A DNA stretch of 64,000 bases from Domibacillus robiginosus. Its GTDB lineage: Bacteria > Bacillota > Bacilli > Bacillales > Domibacillaceae. Of the stretch, positions 1 through 8,492 are shown piece after piece; position 1 is the stretch's first letter; every line of letters starts with the position of its first letter. The stretch is taken from NCBI RefSeq assembly GCF_000966195.1, contig NZ_LAHL01000033.1, forward strand, positions 1-64,000, written 5' to 3'. Position numbers and translations under genes: made by a program. The notes beneath the pieces are model-generated. The model saw nothing but the letters and a program-made list of their open reading frames with translations, made no database searches and was not told where the DNA came from.

Positions 1-18
1 GAAAAGCCGTTTTTTTTA

Positions 19-2745
19 TTATTTTTCTGCGTTAACACTTTGCAGCTTGCCGCGAAGGACCATTTGCAAAATACCACCGTGACGGTAGTAATCAACGTCA
101 ACTTCAGAATCAAAACGAACAAGCGCTTCAAATTCTGTTTTCTTACCTTCATTATTTGTCGCTGTGACTGTAACAATTTCACGTGGTTTTACACTGTCTG
201 TAATTGCTACTTCAAATGTTTCTTCTCCTGTTAATCCAAGTGTCTCTGCGCTCTCACCTTTTTTAAATTGAAGTGGAAGCACACCCATCATTACTAGGTT
301 AGAACGGTGAATACGCTCATAGCTTTCTGCGATAACTGTTTTTACACCAAGAAGGTTCGTCCCTTTTGCTGCCCAGTCACGCGAAGAGCCCATGCCGTAA
401 TCTTTACCTGCCAATACGACAAGCCCTGTTCCCTGCTCCTGATACTTCATGCATGCATCATAAATCGGCATTACTTCACCAGTCGGCCAGAATGTTGTAT
501 AACCGCCTTCAGTGCCTGGTGCGATCTGGTTACGAATACGGATGTTTGCAAATGTACCGCGCATCATAACTTCGTGGTTTCCACGGCGTGAACCGTAAGA
601 GTTGAAGTTGCGAGGCTCTACGCCTTTTTCACGCAAGTATTTACCTGCTGGTGTATCTTTACCGATCGCACCCGCTGGAGAAATGTGATCCGTTGTAACC
701 GAGTCACCGAATTTACCCATCACACGAAGGCCAGAAAGTGCCTGAATTGGCTCTGGATTTGGTGAAAGATTTTCAAAGAATGTTGGATTCGCAATGTATG
801 TGGATTCAGTATCCCAGCTGTAAAGAGCATCAGCATTCGTTTGAATTTGATTCCATTTTGCATTGCTGTTAAATACTTGATCGTATTCTTTGCGGAACAA
901 TTCAGGTGTTACAGTGCGTTGTACCGCTTCTTTTACTTCTGCTGTACCCGGCCAAATGTCTTTAAAGAACACATCTTGCCCGTCTTTGCCTTTGCCAATC
1001 GGATCTTTTTGTAGATCGATGTTTACGTTACCGGCAAGCGCATAAGCCACAACAAGCGGCGGAGACGCAAGGTAGTTTCCTTTTACAAGCGGGTGAATAC
1101 GTCCTTCAAAGTTACGGTTTCCTGAAAGAACAGACGTAACAAGAAGATCAGAATCGATAATCGCTTTTTCAATTTCTTCTTTCATTGGACCAGAGTTTCC
1201 GATACATGTTGTGCAGCCATAGCCAACAACGTTAAAGCCGATTTTCTCCATGTATGGAAGAAGGCCGGAATCACGCAGGTAGCCTGTTACTACTTTTGAA
1301 CCTGGTGCCAATGACGTTTTCACATACTTTGGCACTTCAAGGCCAAGCTCCACTGCTTTTTTCGCAACAAGACCTGCTGCAAGAAGAACATATGGGTTTG
1401 ATGTATTTGTACAAGACGTGATCGCTGCAATACCGATCGCACCTGTTTTCATTTCTGCTGTTGTGCCATCTGCAAATGTAACAGTTGCTGTACGGTCAAG
1501 CTCTTCTTTTGTTAAGCCAAAACCATGGTTGCCCTGCGGCGCGCTTACAGCTTCCTGGAATGATTTTTGCATTTGAGAAAGCGGAATTAAATCCTGCGGA
1601 CGTTTTGGTCCAGACAAGTTCGGCTCGATCTCAGCCAGGTCTAGTTCCACTACTTGTGTGTAAACAGGATCTTCGCTGTCTGGCGTAAAGAACATGCCGT
1701 TTTCTTTCAAATACTGCTCAACGACTTGAATGTGCGCTTCATCACGTCCAGTTAAACGCATGTAATCAAGCGCTTCTGAATCAACCGGGAAGAATCCGCA
1801 TGTTGCACCGTATTCTGGCGCCATGTTTGCAATCGTTGCACGATCTGCAAGCGGAAGTGTTGATACACCTGCACCGAAGAACTCAACGAACTTACCAACT
1901 ACGCCTGTTTGACGAAGCACTTGTGTTACTTTTAGTGCAAGGTCTGTCGCTGTAGCGCCGTCTGGAAGTTCACCTGTTAGTTTCACACCCACAACTTCAG
2001 GAATTGGGAAGTAAGATGGCTGGCCAAGCATGCCTGCTTCTGCTTCAATTCCTCCAACGCCCCAGCCAAGTACACCGATACCGTTGATCATCGTTGTATG
2101 CGAGTCTGTTCCAACCAATGAATCAGGGTATGTTTCAAATTCACCGTTTTCTCCTTCTACCGCATGAACAACGCTTGCGAGGTACTCAAGGTTTACCTGG
2201 TGGACAATACCAGTTGCCGGCGGAACCGCACGGTAGTTATCAAATGCTTTTTGAGCCCAGCTTAAAAACTCATAACGCTCTGCGTTACGATCAAATTCAA
2301 GCTCCATATTGCGCTCAAGTGCTTCTTGTGTGCCGTAAGCATCTACTTGAACGGAGTGGTCGATAACAAGGTCAACTGGAATCTCAGGATTAATCACCTG
2401 TGGATCGCCGCCGATGTCAGCCATTGCTTTACGAAGGGACGCAAGGTCAACAACAACCGGTACACCTGTAAAGTCCTGCAGGATAACACGGGAAGGCTTA
2501 AATGGAACTTCTGCATCTGCATCGGCATCAGCACCCCATTTTGCCAGGTTTTCAACATGCTCTTTTTTAATTACATAACCGTCAAATTGACGAAGAACAG
2601 ATTCAAGTAATACTTTAATAGAATATGGAAGGCGTGATACATTTGCAGTACCTGCTTCCTCAAGTGCTGCTAAACGATAGTAATTATAGCGCTTACCGTT
2701 TAAGTCAAAGCTTGCACGGGCGTTAAAAAGATCAGTAGTCGCCAT
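19..2745 (-). CDS. citB: Aconitate hydratase
   Basis: TCA-cycle aconitase converting citrate to isocitrate in the cytoplasm; 908 residues, the normal length of the AcnA/CitB type. The [4Fe-4S] cysteines are visible: one in [11 protein letters not shown] near residue 444 and two in [13 protein letters not shown] near 508-511. The C-terminal swivel domain has [13 protein letters not shown], with the substrate-binding SSR. ATG start follows AGAGGGGGA. The gene is monocistronic, with its own promoter in the 151-bp gap behind corA. The stop codon lies 19 bases from the window edge, so a terminator beginning there is cut off. In B. subtilis this protein also binds RNA when its cluster is lost; nothing here tests that. 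Confidence 0.98.
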   Translation of the reverse strand: MATTDLFNARASFDLNGKRYNYYRLAALEEAGTANVSRLPYSIKVLLESVLRQFDGYVIKKEHVENLAKWGADADADAEVPFKPSRVILQDFTGVPVVVDLASLRKAMADIGGDPQVINPEIPVDLVIDHSVQVDAYGTQEALERNMELEFDRNAERYEFLSWAQKAFDNYRAVPPATGIVHQVNLEYLASVVHAVEGENGEFETYPDSLVGTDSHTTMINGIGVLGWGVGGIEAEAGMLGQPSYFPIPEVVGVKLTGELPDGATATDLALKVTQVLRQTGVVGKFVEFFGAGVSTLPLADRATIANMAPEYGATCGFFPVDSEALDYMRLTGRDEAHIQVVEQYLKENGMFFTPDSEDPVYTQVVELDLAEIEPNLSGPKRPQDLIPLSQMQKSFQEAVSAPQGNHGFGLTKEELDRTATVTFADGTTAEMKTGAIGIAAITSCTNTSNPYVLLAAGLVAKKAVELGLEVPKYVKTSLAPGSKVVTGYLRDSGLLPYMEKIGFNVVGYGCTTCIGNSGPMKEEIEKAIIDSDLLVTSVLSGNRNFEGRIHPLVKGNYLASPPLVVAYALAGNVNIDLQKDPIGKGKDGQDVFFKDIWPGTAEVKEAVQRTVTPELFRKEYDQVFNSNAKWNQIQTNADALYSWDTESTYIANPTFFENLSPNPEPIQALSGLRVMGKFGDSVTTDHISPAGAIGKDTPAGKYLREKGVEPRNFNSYGSRRGNHEVMMRGTFANIRIRNQIAPGTEGGYTTFWPTGEVMPIYDACMKYQEQGTGLVVLAGKDYGMGSSRDWAAKGTNLLGVKTVIAESYERIHRSNLVMMGVLPLQFKKGESAETLGLTGEETFEVAITDSVKPREIVTVTATNNEGKKTEFEALVRFDSEVDVDYYRHGGILQMVLRGKLQSVNAEK

Positions 2746-2830
2746 TTTCGTTCCCCCTCTTAAATAGTTAAATATGTACTAAAAACGATTGGAAAATATT
2801 TTTTTGTTTTTCTAATCTTCCACCTCTTTT

Positions 2831-2859
2831 ATCTTAGTACATTCATCAACATAAGTAAA
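2831..2859 (-). promoter_or_regulatory. Probable SigA promoter of citB
   Basis: On the minus strand a -35-like TTTACT (2854-2859) and a -10-like TAAGAT (2831-2836) are separated by 17 bp, about 85 bases upstream of the citB ATG. Each hexamer matches consensus at four of six positions, typical of a regulated promoter. The assignment is by eye. Confidence 0.45.
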
Positions 2860-2886
2860 TAACAAGAAATTTATCGCAGTCGATAA
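2859..2886. promoter_or_regulatory. Dyads upstream of citB, candidate CcpC-type operator
   Basis: Two overlapping dyads sit just upstream of the citB -35: a perfect TTATCG-CAGT-CGATAA palindrome (2871-2886) and an ATAA-N8-TTAT dyad (2859-2874). In B. subtilis CcpC binds an ATAA-N7-TTAT dyad in the same relative place. The palindrome lies only 11 bp past the corA stop, so a weak corA terminator is an alternative, though no T-run follows. Confidence 0.35.
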
Positions 2887-2896
2887 GAAAAACAAA

Positions 2897-3838
2897 TCAG
2901 TCAAAAAATGATTTTTTACCGCGTACTTTTAAAAGGTCCCCCATCCAGCCGCGTTTTTTCAAAAAAACATATAAAGCCAATGTGCTGAGAACAATTAATG
3001 ACCCTGCAAACAAATAACCAAATTTCCATTCAAGCTCCGGCATATGTGTAAAGTTCATTCCCCAAATGGCACCAAGTGCCGTTACAGGAGTAAATAAAGT
3101 AGTGATTACGGTGAGAGTCTTCATGATTTCGTTTCCTCGATGATTTGATACAACATCCTCTAGTGAAATTAACGCCTCTATTTCTTCTTCGTAATCACGT
3201 ATAAGTGACCGAGCACGGTTAATACGCCTTTTTGTTTGCTTGAATCGAACGCCCTCCATCGCCTCATCGCCAAAAACCTCTTCTACTACCATCCGGATCT
3301 CATTCATCGGGATCACCAGGTTTTTCCACACCAAAAGCTGATGATCTGTTTCAGCCGTTCGATTCAGGGTTTTTACGTTGTTTTTCTCTTTCATTTCCCA
3401 GAGCAAATCTCGAAGCTTTATTTCAAATTTGTCAATTTCTAAGAGAAAGTGCGTCAAAATTTCCCCGATTAATATGAGAAAGCCTTCAATAGAGGTTTCT
3501 GCATGCTGCATTTTTTCTTTCATCGTTTCTTCATTTACATAATCAAGTCTGGATAAATTCAAATCCGCTGTAATCATTTCTTTTTTTGTTAAATAAAAAT
3601 GGAAAATTTCTTTGTTGTTTTTGTGGTTCGCATTTTGTACATAAACAAGTGATCCCCACATAGCTTCTCCACCCGGAGTACCGGTATACATTCCAATAGA
3701 ATTCGTATCATTCCCTTTTATCGCTTCAATCCATCGCTTGCAAGTATGATGTTTCCGAACGAACTCTTCCGCCTGCTTCTCATTTTCCAAGTCAAGATCC
3801 TGCCATACCCACTGAGAAGAATGAAAACGATGTTTCAT
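2897..3838 (-). CDS. CorA-family divalent cation channel
   Basis: Membrane Mg2+/Co2+ transport protein, 313 residues, the usual CorA length. The long acidic and helical N-terminal funnel is followed by two C-terminal membrane helices (about 245-265 and 275-295). The signature GMN follows the first helix in AIWGMNFTHMPEL, which defines the family and forms the selectivity entrance. ATG start preceded by GAGAGGAAG. It lies upstream of citB on the same strand but has its own gap on both sides. CorA, YfjQ-type and ZntB paralogues share these features, so the exact cation is not assigned. Confidence 0.93.
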   Translation of the reverse strand: MKHRFHSSQWVWQDLDLENEKQAEEFVRKHHTCKRWIEAIKGNDTNSIGMYTGTPGGEAMWGSLVYVQNANHKNNKEIFHFYLTKKEMITADLNLSRLDYVNEETMKEKMQHAETSIEGFLILIGEILTHFLLEIDKFEIKLRDLLWEMKEKNNVKTLNRTAETDHQLLVWKNLVIPMNEIRMVVEEVFGDEAMEGVRFKQTKRRINRARSLIRDYEEEIEALISLEDVVSNHRGNEIMKTLTVITTLFTPVTALGAIWGMNFTHMPELEWKFGYLFAGSLIVLSTLALYVFLKKRGWMGDLLKVRGKKSFFD

Positions 3839-3932
3839 GTTGTCACTTCCTCTCCCAATTGACTAATCGCTTTAACATATCCTACGTACCCGGTTCTGCT
3901 TTTTTTAAACTAGCTCCTTTTAATCTGTTTAA

Positions 3933-3958
3933 GTTTGAAACCGCCCTGCTTAGGGTAA
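3933..3958 (+). promoter_or_regulatory. SigB-type general stress promoter
   Basis: GTTTGA (3933-3938), a 14-bp spacer, then GGGTAA (3953-3958), close to the SigB consensus GTTTAA-N12-15-GGGTAT. It lies 41 bp upstream of the ATG of the small membrane gene that starts at 4000, on the same strand. No good SigA pair overlaps it. Confidence 0.6.
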
Positions 3959-3999
3959 ACTAGTTACAAGTAAAGTGGATGCAAGAAGGAGGATTTTTT

Positions 4000-4296
4000 A
4001 TGTATAGATCTAGTAGAAAAGCGCAAAAAAACGGTGGATTGGGCTACTTCTTAGCAGGTGCAGGTGCAGCAGCATGGTGGCTTTCTAAAGAAGAGAATCG
4101 CTCAAAATTCGACAGCTGGGTTTCTCAGGCGAAACAAAAATTAAATGGTGAGTCCCAGTCACCGGGTGGTTCTTTTCCTGTCCAAAAAGCAGGCAATCCG
4201 CATCCTGATGATATTCCTGATAATAAAATGGTAGGAGAAGGCGCGCAGTTTGCCGTTGACTACTATAACAAAAAAGAAAATGGGGATTCAAAATAA
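4000..4296 (+). CDS. Small membrane-anchored protein, probable stress protein
   Basis: A 98-residue protein of unknown function. A basic N-terminus is followed by one hydrophobic Gly/Ala-rich segment (GYFLAGAGAAAWW, about residues 15-29) and then a polar, Pro/Gly/Lys-containing tail, so a single-pass inner membrane anchor with a cytoplasmic or surface tail is likely. The start at 4000 is chosen because AAGAAGGAGG sits 7 bases upstream; an upstream in-frame ATG at 3979 has no ribosome binding site. The SigB-type promoter in front suggests induction by general stress. No family was recognised. Confidence 0.75.
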   Translation: MYRSSRKAQKNGGLGYFLAGAGAAAWWLSKEENRSKFDSWVSQAKQKLNGESQSPGGSFPVQKAGNPHPDDIPDNKMVGEGAQFAVDYYNKKENGDSK

Positions 4297-4352
4297 CTTT
4301 CATATTTCTAAAACGTTAATATATCAGCATTTTATGAGTATTTGCTTGTTAC

Positions 4353-4392
4353 CTAATTAGCTGGTCTTCCTTATTCTCTTCCAGCTAATTAG
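4353..4392. repeat. Perfect 12-bp inverted repeat
   Basis: CTAATTAGCTGG (4353-4364) and CCAGCTAATTAG (4381-4392) are exact reverse complements around a 16-base pyrimidine-rich loop. No T-run follows, so it is not a classical terminator. It lies 57 bases after the small stress gene and may stabilise its 3' end or be a binding site. Confidence 0.7.
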
Positions 4393-4438
4393 AGGGAGAC
4401 GAAGGAAAAGCTTTCATTTTAGGACAAACGCTCAAAAC

Positions 4439-4468
4439 AAAAGAGCCCTCAAGCGGGCTCTTTTTTCT
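4439..4468 (+). terminator. Rho-independent terminator
   Basis: AAAAGAGCCC and GGGCTCTTTT form a 10-bp stem around TCAAGC and run into T's. It ends the transcript of the small gene at 4000-4296 and can also work on the other strand. Confidence 0.85.
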
Positions 4469-4608
4469 TTTCCTTCCATTTATGTTTTTTCAAATATCCA
4501 GCTTATGCAAAAAATAATACCGCGAATAATGAGAATTTTTATTCACATACTAAAAATGCTTTTTTAATGAAACCTGAGGAGAGGATATCTGTAACTAATC
4601 GAAGTAGT

Positions 4609-4839
4609 ATGTTTAAATCCGTCTTACCATTAGCTGTAGCAGGTTTTTTTTAACTCTTCTTACAACCCTTATTAAGTTTAGCCCCAGCTGCACAGAGCAT
4701 AATGAGTGGGAAGGCGGGACAAAACATGGCACTGCCTCTTCTGGAAACAATGAACAATCAAGGTTTCTGACAGCAGTCAGCCGACCCAAAAATGCTGCCG
4801 TTTTTAAAATCTTTACTAATGATTAATATAAGCGAATAA
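4609..4839 (+). pseudogene. Small secreted-protein relic with two in-frame stops
   Basis: A 77-codon frame from ATG 4609 to TAA 4837 is interrupted by TAA at 4651 (codon 15) and TGA at 4768 (codon 54) without a change of frame. The conceptual product begins with a hydrophobic signal-like segment ending LAPAAQS and continues with two short repeats of similar flavour (NMALPLLETMNNQGF and PKMLPFLKSLL). A purine-rich GAGGAGAGGA lies about 30 bases upstream, too far to be convincing. Family unknown. It adjoins another interrupted gene at 4964. Confidence 0.4.
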
Positions 4840-4963
4840 ACGTGCAGCCCGACCAAAAAATCCAGGAGTGGTTACTAACTATGGAGCTTCGACAATAGCT
4901 GTGGTTTGAGCTTTTATTTTATAAAATCACTCGTCACGCTATGCATGTAAAGGAGAATGTATC

Positions 4964-5221
4964 ATGAGCACTATTTTGAAAAAGCATTTATTTCTTAGCG
5001 GAATTGCTGCTATATTAACAATCGGGTTAGCTGGCTGTGGAAATGGGAGCGGCCAGGACAATAGTGGTAACGTTGGACAGGAAGAAAAACAAGAAAATAA
5101 CCATAGTGATATAAATGAGGAAATGGATCAGAATAACGATACGGGTACTAACGAGGATGACCAGATAGAGATAGATCCAAACGATGAAAACAGCGAAAAT
5201 AACCAAGATGCTAATGAATGA
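4964..5221 (+). CDS. Acidic Asn/Asp/Glu-rich lipoprotein, probably truncated by TGA
   Basis: Lipoprotein signal with lipobox LAGC at about residues 22-25, followed by a low-complexity tail rich in Asn, Asp, Glu and Gln; 85 residues to TGA at 5219. AAAGGAG precedes the ATG. The same frame continues after the TGA for another 30 codons of the same composition (through APENHPAEQNK) to TAA at 5312, so the intact gene was probably 4964-5314. Function unknown; such acidic lipoproteins are common in Bacillaceae and evolve fast. Confidence 0.65.
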   Translation: MSTILKKHLFLSGIAAILTIGLAGCGNGSGQDNSGNVGQEEKQENNHSDINEEMDQNNDTGTNEDDQIEIDPNDENSENNQDANE

Positions 5222-5325
5222 AATAACGGAAAAGATCAGCATAACGGTATTGATAACGAAGCCCAAGATGATGAACTCGCCCCTGAAAACCATCCTGCAG
5301 AGCAGAATAAATAATCATATTATTA

Positions 5326-5358
5326 GGTCCCGGTTTAATTACATAGCTGGGACTTTTT
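5326..5358 (+). terminator. Terminator after the lipoprotein gene
   Basis: GTCCC pairs with GGGAC (5326-5333 with 5347-5353), followed by five T's. It lies just after the TAA that ends the read-through frame at 5314, which supports the longer gene. Confidence 0.6.
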
Positions 5359-5465
5359 ACCGAGTACACTTCTTACCTAATTTTATTATGACACTATCCT
5401 ATATTCTGTCATTACTACACCGCAAAATGGGATCGATGCTTTTAAGTTTTGGCACTTAAAAACGG

Positions 5466-5490
5466 AAAAAGGACTGCTGATAGACAGTCC
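5466..5490 (-). terminator. Terminator of the glycosyltransferase operon
   Basis: GGACTG and CAGTCC form the stem around an 8-base loop; the minus-strand transcript then runs into five U's. It lies 28 bases past the glycosyltransferase stop. Confidence 0.8.
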
Positions 5491-5517
5491 CTCTCTTCCA
5501 TTAAAGCGCCTGTTAGA

Positions 5518-6702
5518 TCATGAGGATTTACCCTTCACTTTCTCCAAAATCGCATCAGCCGCTTCTGCGGCTCCTCCCGCATTTCGAAAGTTCTCTGAAA
5601 GTTTCTGTGCATTTTCAAGATAAATGGGATCTGCCAGTAATTCAACCACTGCTTTTTGAAGATTTTTCGGCTTATTTCTTTGTAGTTTGATTCCTGCTTT
5701 AAGCTCGACTACTCGGTCAGCTACAACCCTTTCCTCGCTGTGCAGCGGATATAAAACCATCGGAACTCCACAATATAAGCTTTCATTCACACTATTCATT
5801 CCACAATGTGTAATAAATACATCCGCCTCCCGTAAAATGGAAACCTGATCCACATAGCTTTTTACCGTAAAATTGTCTGGTATACAGCCAAGAGAAGCTG
5901 CCTTTGTTTTTTCACCAATTGACATTACAACTTTGTATGGACTGTCTGCAAATGCCCGGATGCAATTTTGGTAAAAGTGCTTATTCTGATTGAGTACCGT
6001 TCCGAGTGAAATGTAGATGACTTTTTTGTTTTTTTTATCAATCGGCCTTTTAGGAGAGTGCCGGATGGAAGGGCCAATAAAAGCATATCTGTCAGAAAAA
6101 GTTTCTGCTAAAGGCTGAAATTCTTTTGTTGTATACACAATGGTATTCGTTTCATTATCATTTTGAATAATCGACACAAAGCTCTCTACTTGATATCCAT
6201 AATCTCTTAGCAGCTGAATTTTTTTATTGATTCGTGGCATACCAATGATTATTCGAAAAAATTCTTTCACACTCGGTTTCATCAGCCTTGCCGTATGCTG
6301 ATTAAAGGCAAAGGTTGTTGTCGAACAGATATAAGGGGTTTCTAATTTTCTGGCAAATAATTTCCCCCAAAAGCATAAGGAATCTGATACAATACAATCC
6401 GGCTGAAATTCTCTTAATTCTGTACATACCTTTTCATCCAAAGCAATTGTCGTTTCCGCAACCATTTCAATCAATGATGCAAAGTCTTTTCCAACCTTGC
6501 GATTCAATTCTTTATCTGATATCAGGGGTAAGAACTCATCACAGGAAACAAATTTGGCACCAGCTTTTTCTATCTTCTCCTGAAATTCTAAAAATGAATA
6601 GTACCAGACTTCATGGCCTCTGTTTACTAACTCGGATATCACGGGGAGTGTTGGATTGGTATGACCATACGCGGGGATCGAAAAAAATACAAATGTACTC
6701 AT
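5518..6702 (-). CDS. Macrolide-type (GT1) glycosyltransferase
   Basis: UDP-sugar dependent GT-B transferase of the MGT/YjiC type, 394 residues. The N-terminal acceptor domain opens with FFSIPAYGHTNPTLPV, the family's typical start with its catalytic-site His. The donor-binding C-terminal signature is FITHCGMNSVNESLYCGVPMV (about residues 285-305), equivalent to the plant PSPG box. The substrate cannot be read from sequence; relatives glycosylate macrolides, flavonoids or bacillaene-like compounds. The ATG overlaps the stop of the upstream regulator by 4 bases (ATGA), so the two are translationally coupled and the regulator probably controls this enzyme. Confidence 0.93.
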   Translation of the reverse strand: MSTFVFFSIPAYGHTNPTLPVISELVNRGHEVWYYSFLEFQEKIEKAGAKFVSCDEFLPLISDKELNRKVGKDFASLIEMVAETTIALDEKVCTELREFQPDCIVSDSLCFWGKLFARKLETPYICSTTTFAFNQHTARLMKPSVKEFFRIIIGMPRINKKIQLLRDYGYQVESFVSIIQNDNETNTIVYTTKEFQPLAETFSDRYAFIGPSIRHSPKRPIDKKNKKVIYISLGTVLNQNKHFYQNCIRAFADSPYKVVMSIGEKTKAASLGCIPDNFTVKSYVDQVSILREADVFITHCGMNSVNESLYCGVPMVLYPLHSEERVVADRVVELKAGIKLQRNKPKNLQKAVVELLADPIYLENAQKLSENFRNAGGAAEAADAILEKVKGKSS

Positions 6703-7139
6703 TCTGGTTCCTCTTCAGCCAATTCGGCTTTACGTATCATATCTGCAAATTCTAAAAAACTTTCACTTTTTAAGACAGCAAGCCCTTTCGTAGCATCCTC
6801 CCCCAGCACAACAAGTTTTTCACCTGCATGAATCTGATACATTTCTCGTGCCTGTTTTGGGATGACAATCTGTCCCCTTTCCCCTACCTTTACAACACCA
6901 AAAAACTGCTTGCCTCTGGGCCCAAGCCCTTGTACATCTTCCATACTCATATTTCCGGATAATTGATCCAACGTTACGTGAAAGATATCAGCCAAAACTT
7001 TACATTTATTTATATCAGGCAACGCCTCTCCGTTTTCCCATTTCGCTACCGTCTGACGAGACACGTTTACTCTTTCAGCCAATATTTCCTGGCTCAGTTT
7101 GTACTTTTTACGCAAAGCACGAATATTCATACCAATCAT
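6699..7139 (-). CDS. XRE-family regulator fused to an AbrB/SpoVT domain
   Basis: 146 residues with two DNA-binding modules: an N-terminal XRE helix-turn-helix (LRKKYKLSQEILAERVNVSRQTVAKWE, about residues 8-34) and a C-terminal swapped-hairpin AbrB module (GERGQIVIPKQAREMYQIHAGEKLVVLG, about 87-114). AAGGAG lies 8 bases before the ATG. It heads a two-gene operon with the glycosyltransferase and is presumably autoregulatory. The combination is uncommon but known in Firmicutes. Confidence 0.88.
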   Translation of the reverse strand: MIGMNIRALRKKYKLSQEILAERVNVSRQTVAKWENGEALPDINKCKVLADIFHVTLDQLSGNMSMEDVQGLGPRGKQFFGVVKVGERGQIVIPKQAREMYQIHAGEKLVVLGEDATKGLAVLKSESFLEFADMIRKAELAEEEPE

Positions 7140-7398
7140 ATCTTCATCTCCTTATAGAATTGACTATATAGATATATTTGGATAAATTCTACCAATATTC
7201 AGTAACATTTTATGTTAAAAATGATGGCGAAAATATCGAGAATGAACCGCAAATATAACTAAGTTTTCCTGTCATGATGCTTGTTGCTTTTTATGTTTCT
7301 TGCTGATTTTTATATCCTTATGTTTAACGTATTTATTCAACGGCTATGCTGTACACGATACGCTATATCTTTATTATCCAAGAGGAAATGAGGAAAAC

Positions 7399-7578
7399 AT
7401 GTTTTTTAAAGTCACTTTAGCTGTTTTAGTGCTTTTAGGAATGATTACAAGTATCCTCAACAGTGAGTCAGCTGCTGAAAAGATGATATGGATCAGTATA
7501 GGTATGGGTGGTTTAATAGGCGCTCTTACATTCGGGAAAAGCCTGAAGAAAGTAAGAAGTGAAATAAAAAGCAAATGA
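7399..7578 (+). CDS. Small two-helix membrane protein
   Basis: 59 residues with two hydrophobic segments (FKVTLAVLVLLGMIT and MIWISIGMGGLIGALTF) and a basic C-terminus ending KVRSEIKSK. The ATG at 7399 has GAGG six bases upstream. A longer frame opening with TTG at 7300 would add 33 hydrophobic residues but has no ribosome binding site. Function unknown. It lies alone between the regulator operon and a relic. Confidence 0.55.
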   Translation: MFFKVTLAVLVLLGMITSILNSESAAEKMIWISIGMGGLIGALTFGKSLKKVRSEIKSK

Positions 7579-7611
7579 TACGAAAGCAAAAAGAACAAAA
7601 TTGTTTATACT

Positions 7612-7640
7612 TTTAAGCCTGGTTCATACCCAGCTTTTTT
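7612..7640 (+). terminator. Probable terminator
   Basis: AAGC-C-TGG pairs with CCA-GCTT around TTCATAC, with one bulged base, followed by six T's, 35 bases after the small membrane gene. Confidence 0.55.
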
Positions 7641-7641
7641 G

Positions 7642-7985
7642 TTATGTGTTAAACGATTTATTCTCGGGCTTGTATCCCATGTTTGATGAACATGCTTCTT
7701 CTACAGATTCAAGAAGCATGAACACGCTTCTATGAACCCCGCTGTCCTCTGTGCCTTTCCATTCATTAAAGCCCTTTACTTTTGCGGCGGCTTTCGGCTT
7801 TCTGACAGTCTATTTTTTTCGAGCAGCTGATCGATTTTGAGCAGTGCTGCATCGTAGTCAATTCCGTTGATCGTCTTTTGTATCCAAACCAAACACTTTC
7901 TCTACCAGAGCATCTGGGTCAGTATCCGGTTCTATACTCACGGCTTCATACAATACACAGTCATTTGGCAATTCATCCTGACGTT
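7642..7985 (-). pseudogene. Frameshifted gene fragment, family unknown
   Basis: Three consecutive open stretches on the minus strand join into one protein-like sequence: DELPNDCVLYEAVSIEPD onward, then after a one-base shift GIDYDAALLKIDQLLEKN, then after a second shift VKGFNEWKGTEDSGVHRS to a stop at 7642. No start codon or ribosome binding site remains at its upstream end, where TAA appears in frame near 7987. Codon use looks real in each piece. The family was not recognised. Confidence 0.5.
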
Positions 7986-8007
7986 AACCGTTTTATGTAT
8001 ATGAATA

Positions 8008-8036
8008 TAAAAAAATAGCATCCGTTATCTGGATGC
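8008..8036 (-). terminator. Terminator overlapping the end of the next gene
   Basis: GCATCC-GTTATCT-GGATGC (8018-8036), followed on the minus strand by UAUUUUUUU. The stop codon of the gene ending at 8025 lies inside the loop. Confidence 0.75.
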
Positions 8037-8219
8037 AAATGTTTCTCTTTTTTCTTTTATAAACTTGATTATTTCCTCATAAAACTCTTCTTCTGTTATA
8101 ATGTTCCTTTCGCTAAGCAGGGTAGACACGGCCGCAATTTGAGGAAATATATTATTCAATTCCCTGAATTCTTCTATCTGTTGGAGGTATTTTTGCGATT
8201 TTGCTCGTTCTTCAATCAT
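8025..8219 (-). CDS. Small helical protein of unknown function
   Basis: 64 residues, charged and predicted mostly helical: MIEERAKSQKYLQQIEEF, then a short hydrophobic stretch (IFPQIAAVSTLL) and an acidic/basic C-terminus ending ETFASR. ATG at 8219 follows AAAGGAACUGG at correct spacing; a longer frame upstream to 8360 lacks a start signal. It has its own terminator and no same-strand neighbour within 400 bp. No family recognised. Confidence 0.6.
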   Translation of the reverse strand: MIEERAKSQKYLQQIEEFRELNNIFPQIAAVSTLLSERNIITEEEFYEEIIKFIKEKRETFASR

Positions 8220-8492
8220 TTTACCAGTTCCTTTCTCTCTATATATTGCAAGAGAAAGCAATAAAATCCTATAAAAACTGTTCATCAAATTTCGACAAAA
8301 GAAAAATAAAGAAGGAAAACCCGGACGGCACCATGACAATTTGGAAGTAATGAAAAACAATATAAAAAATATGCTTTACCTGTGTATTATTTTTGTTATT
8401 ATATAGTATTTTTCACCCGTTTTTATTATTGTAGTATTAGTCCTTTTAAAAAGGCTTATTACAGGAACTATTGAAAAACTGAGGTTATTACG

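Noticed and set aside
4609-5314. Translational recoding (selenocysteine or stop read-through)
   Set aside because: TAA, TAG and TGA are all involved across the window, no SECIS-like element was found and the genes are non-essential accessory ones.
8380-8490. Promoter of the sensor kinase
   Set aside because: Several AT-rich -10-like stretches, none with a -35 at proper spacing; left unassigned.
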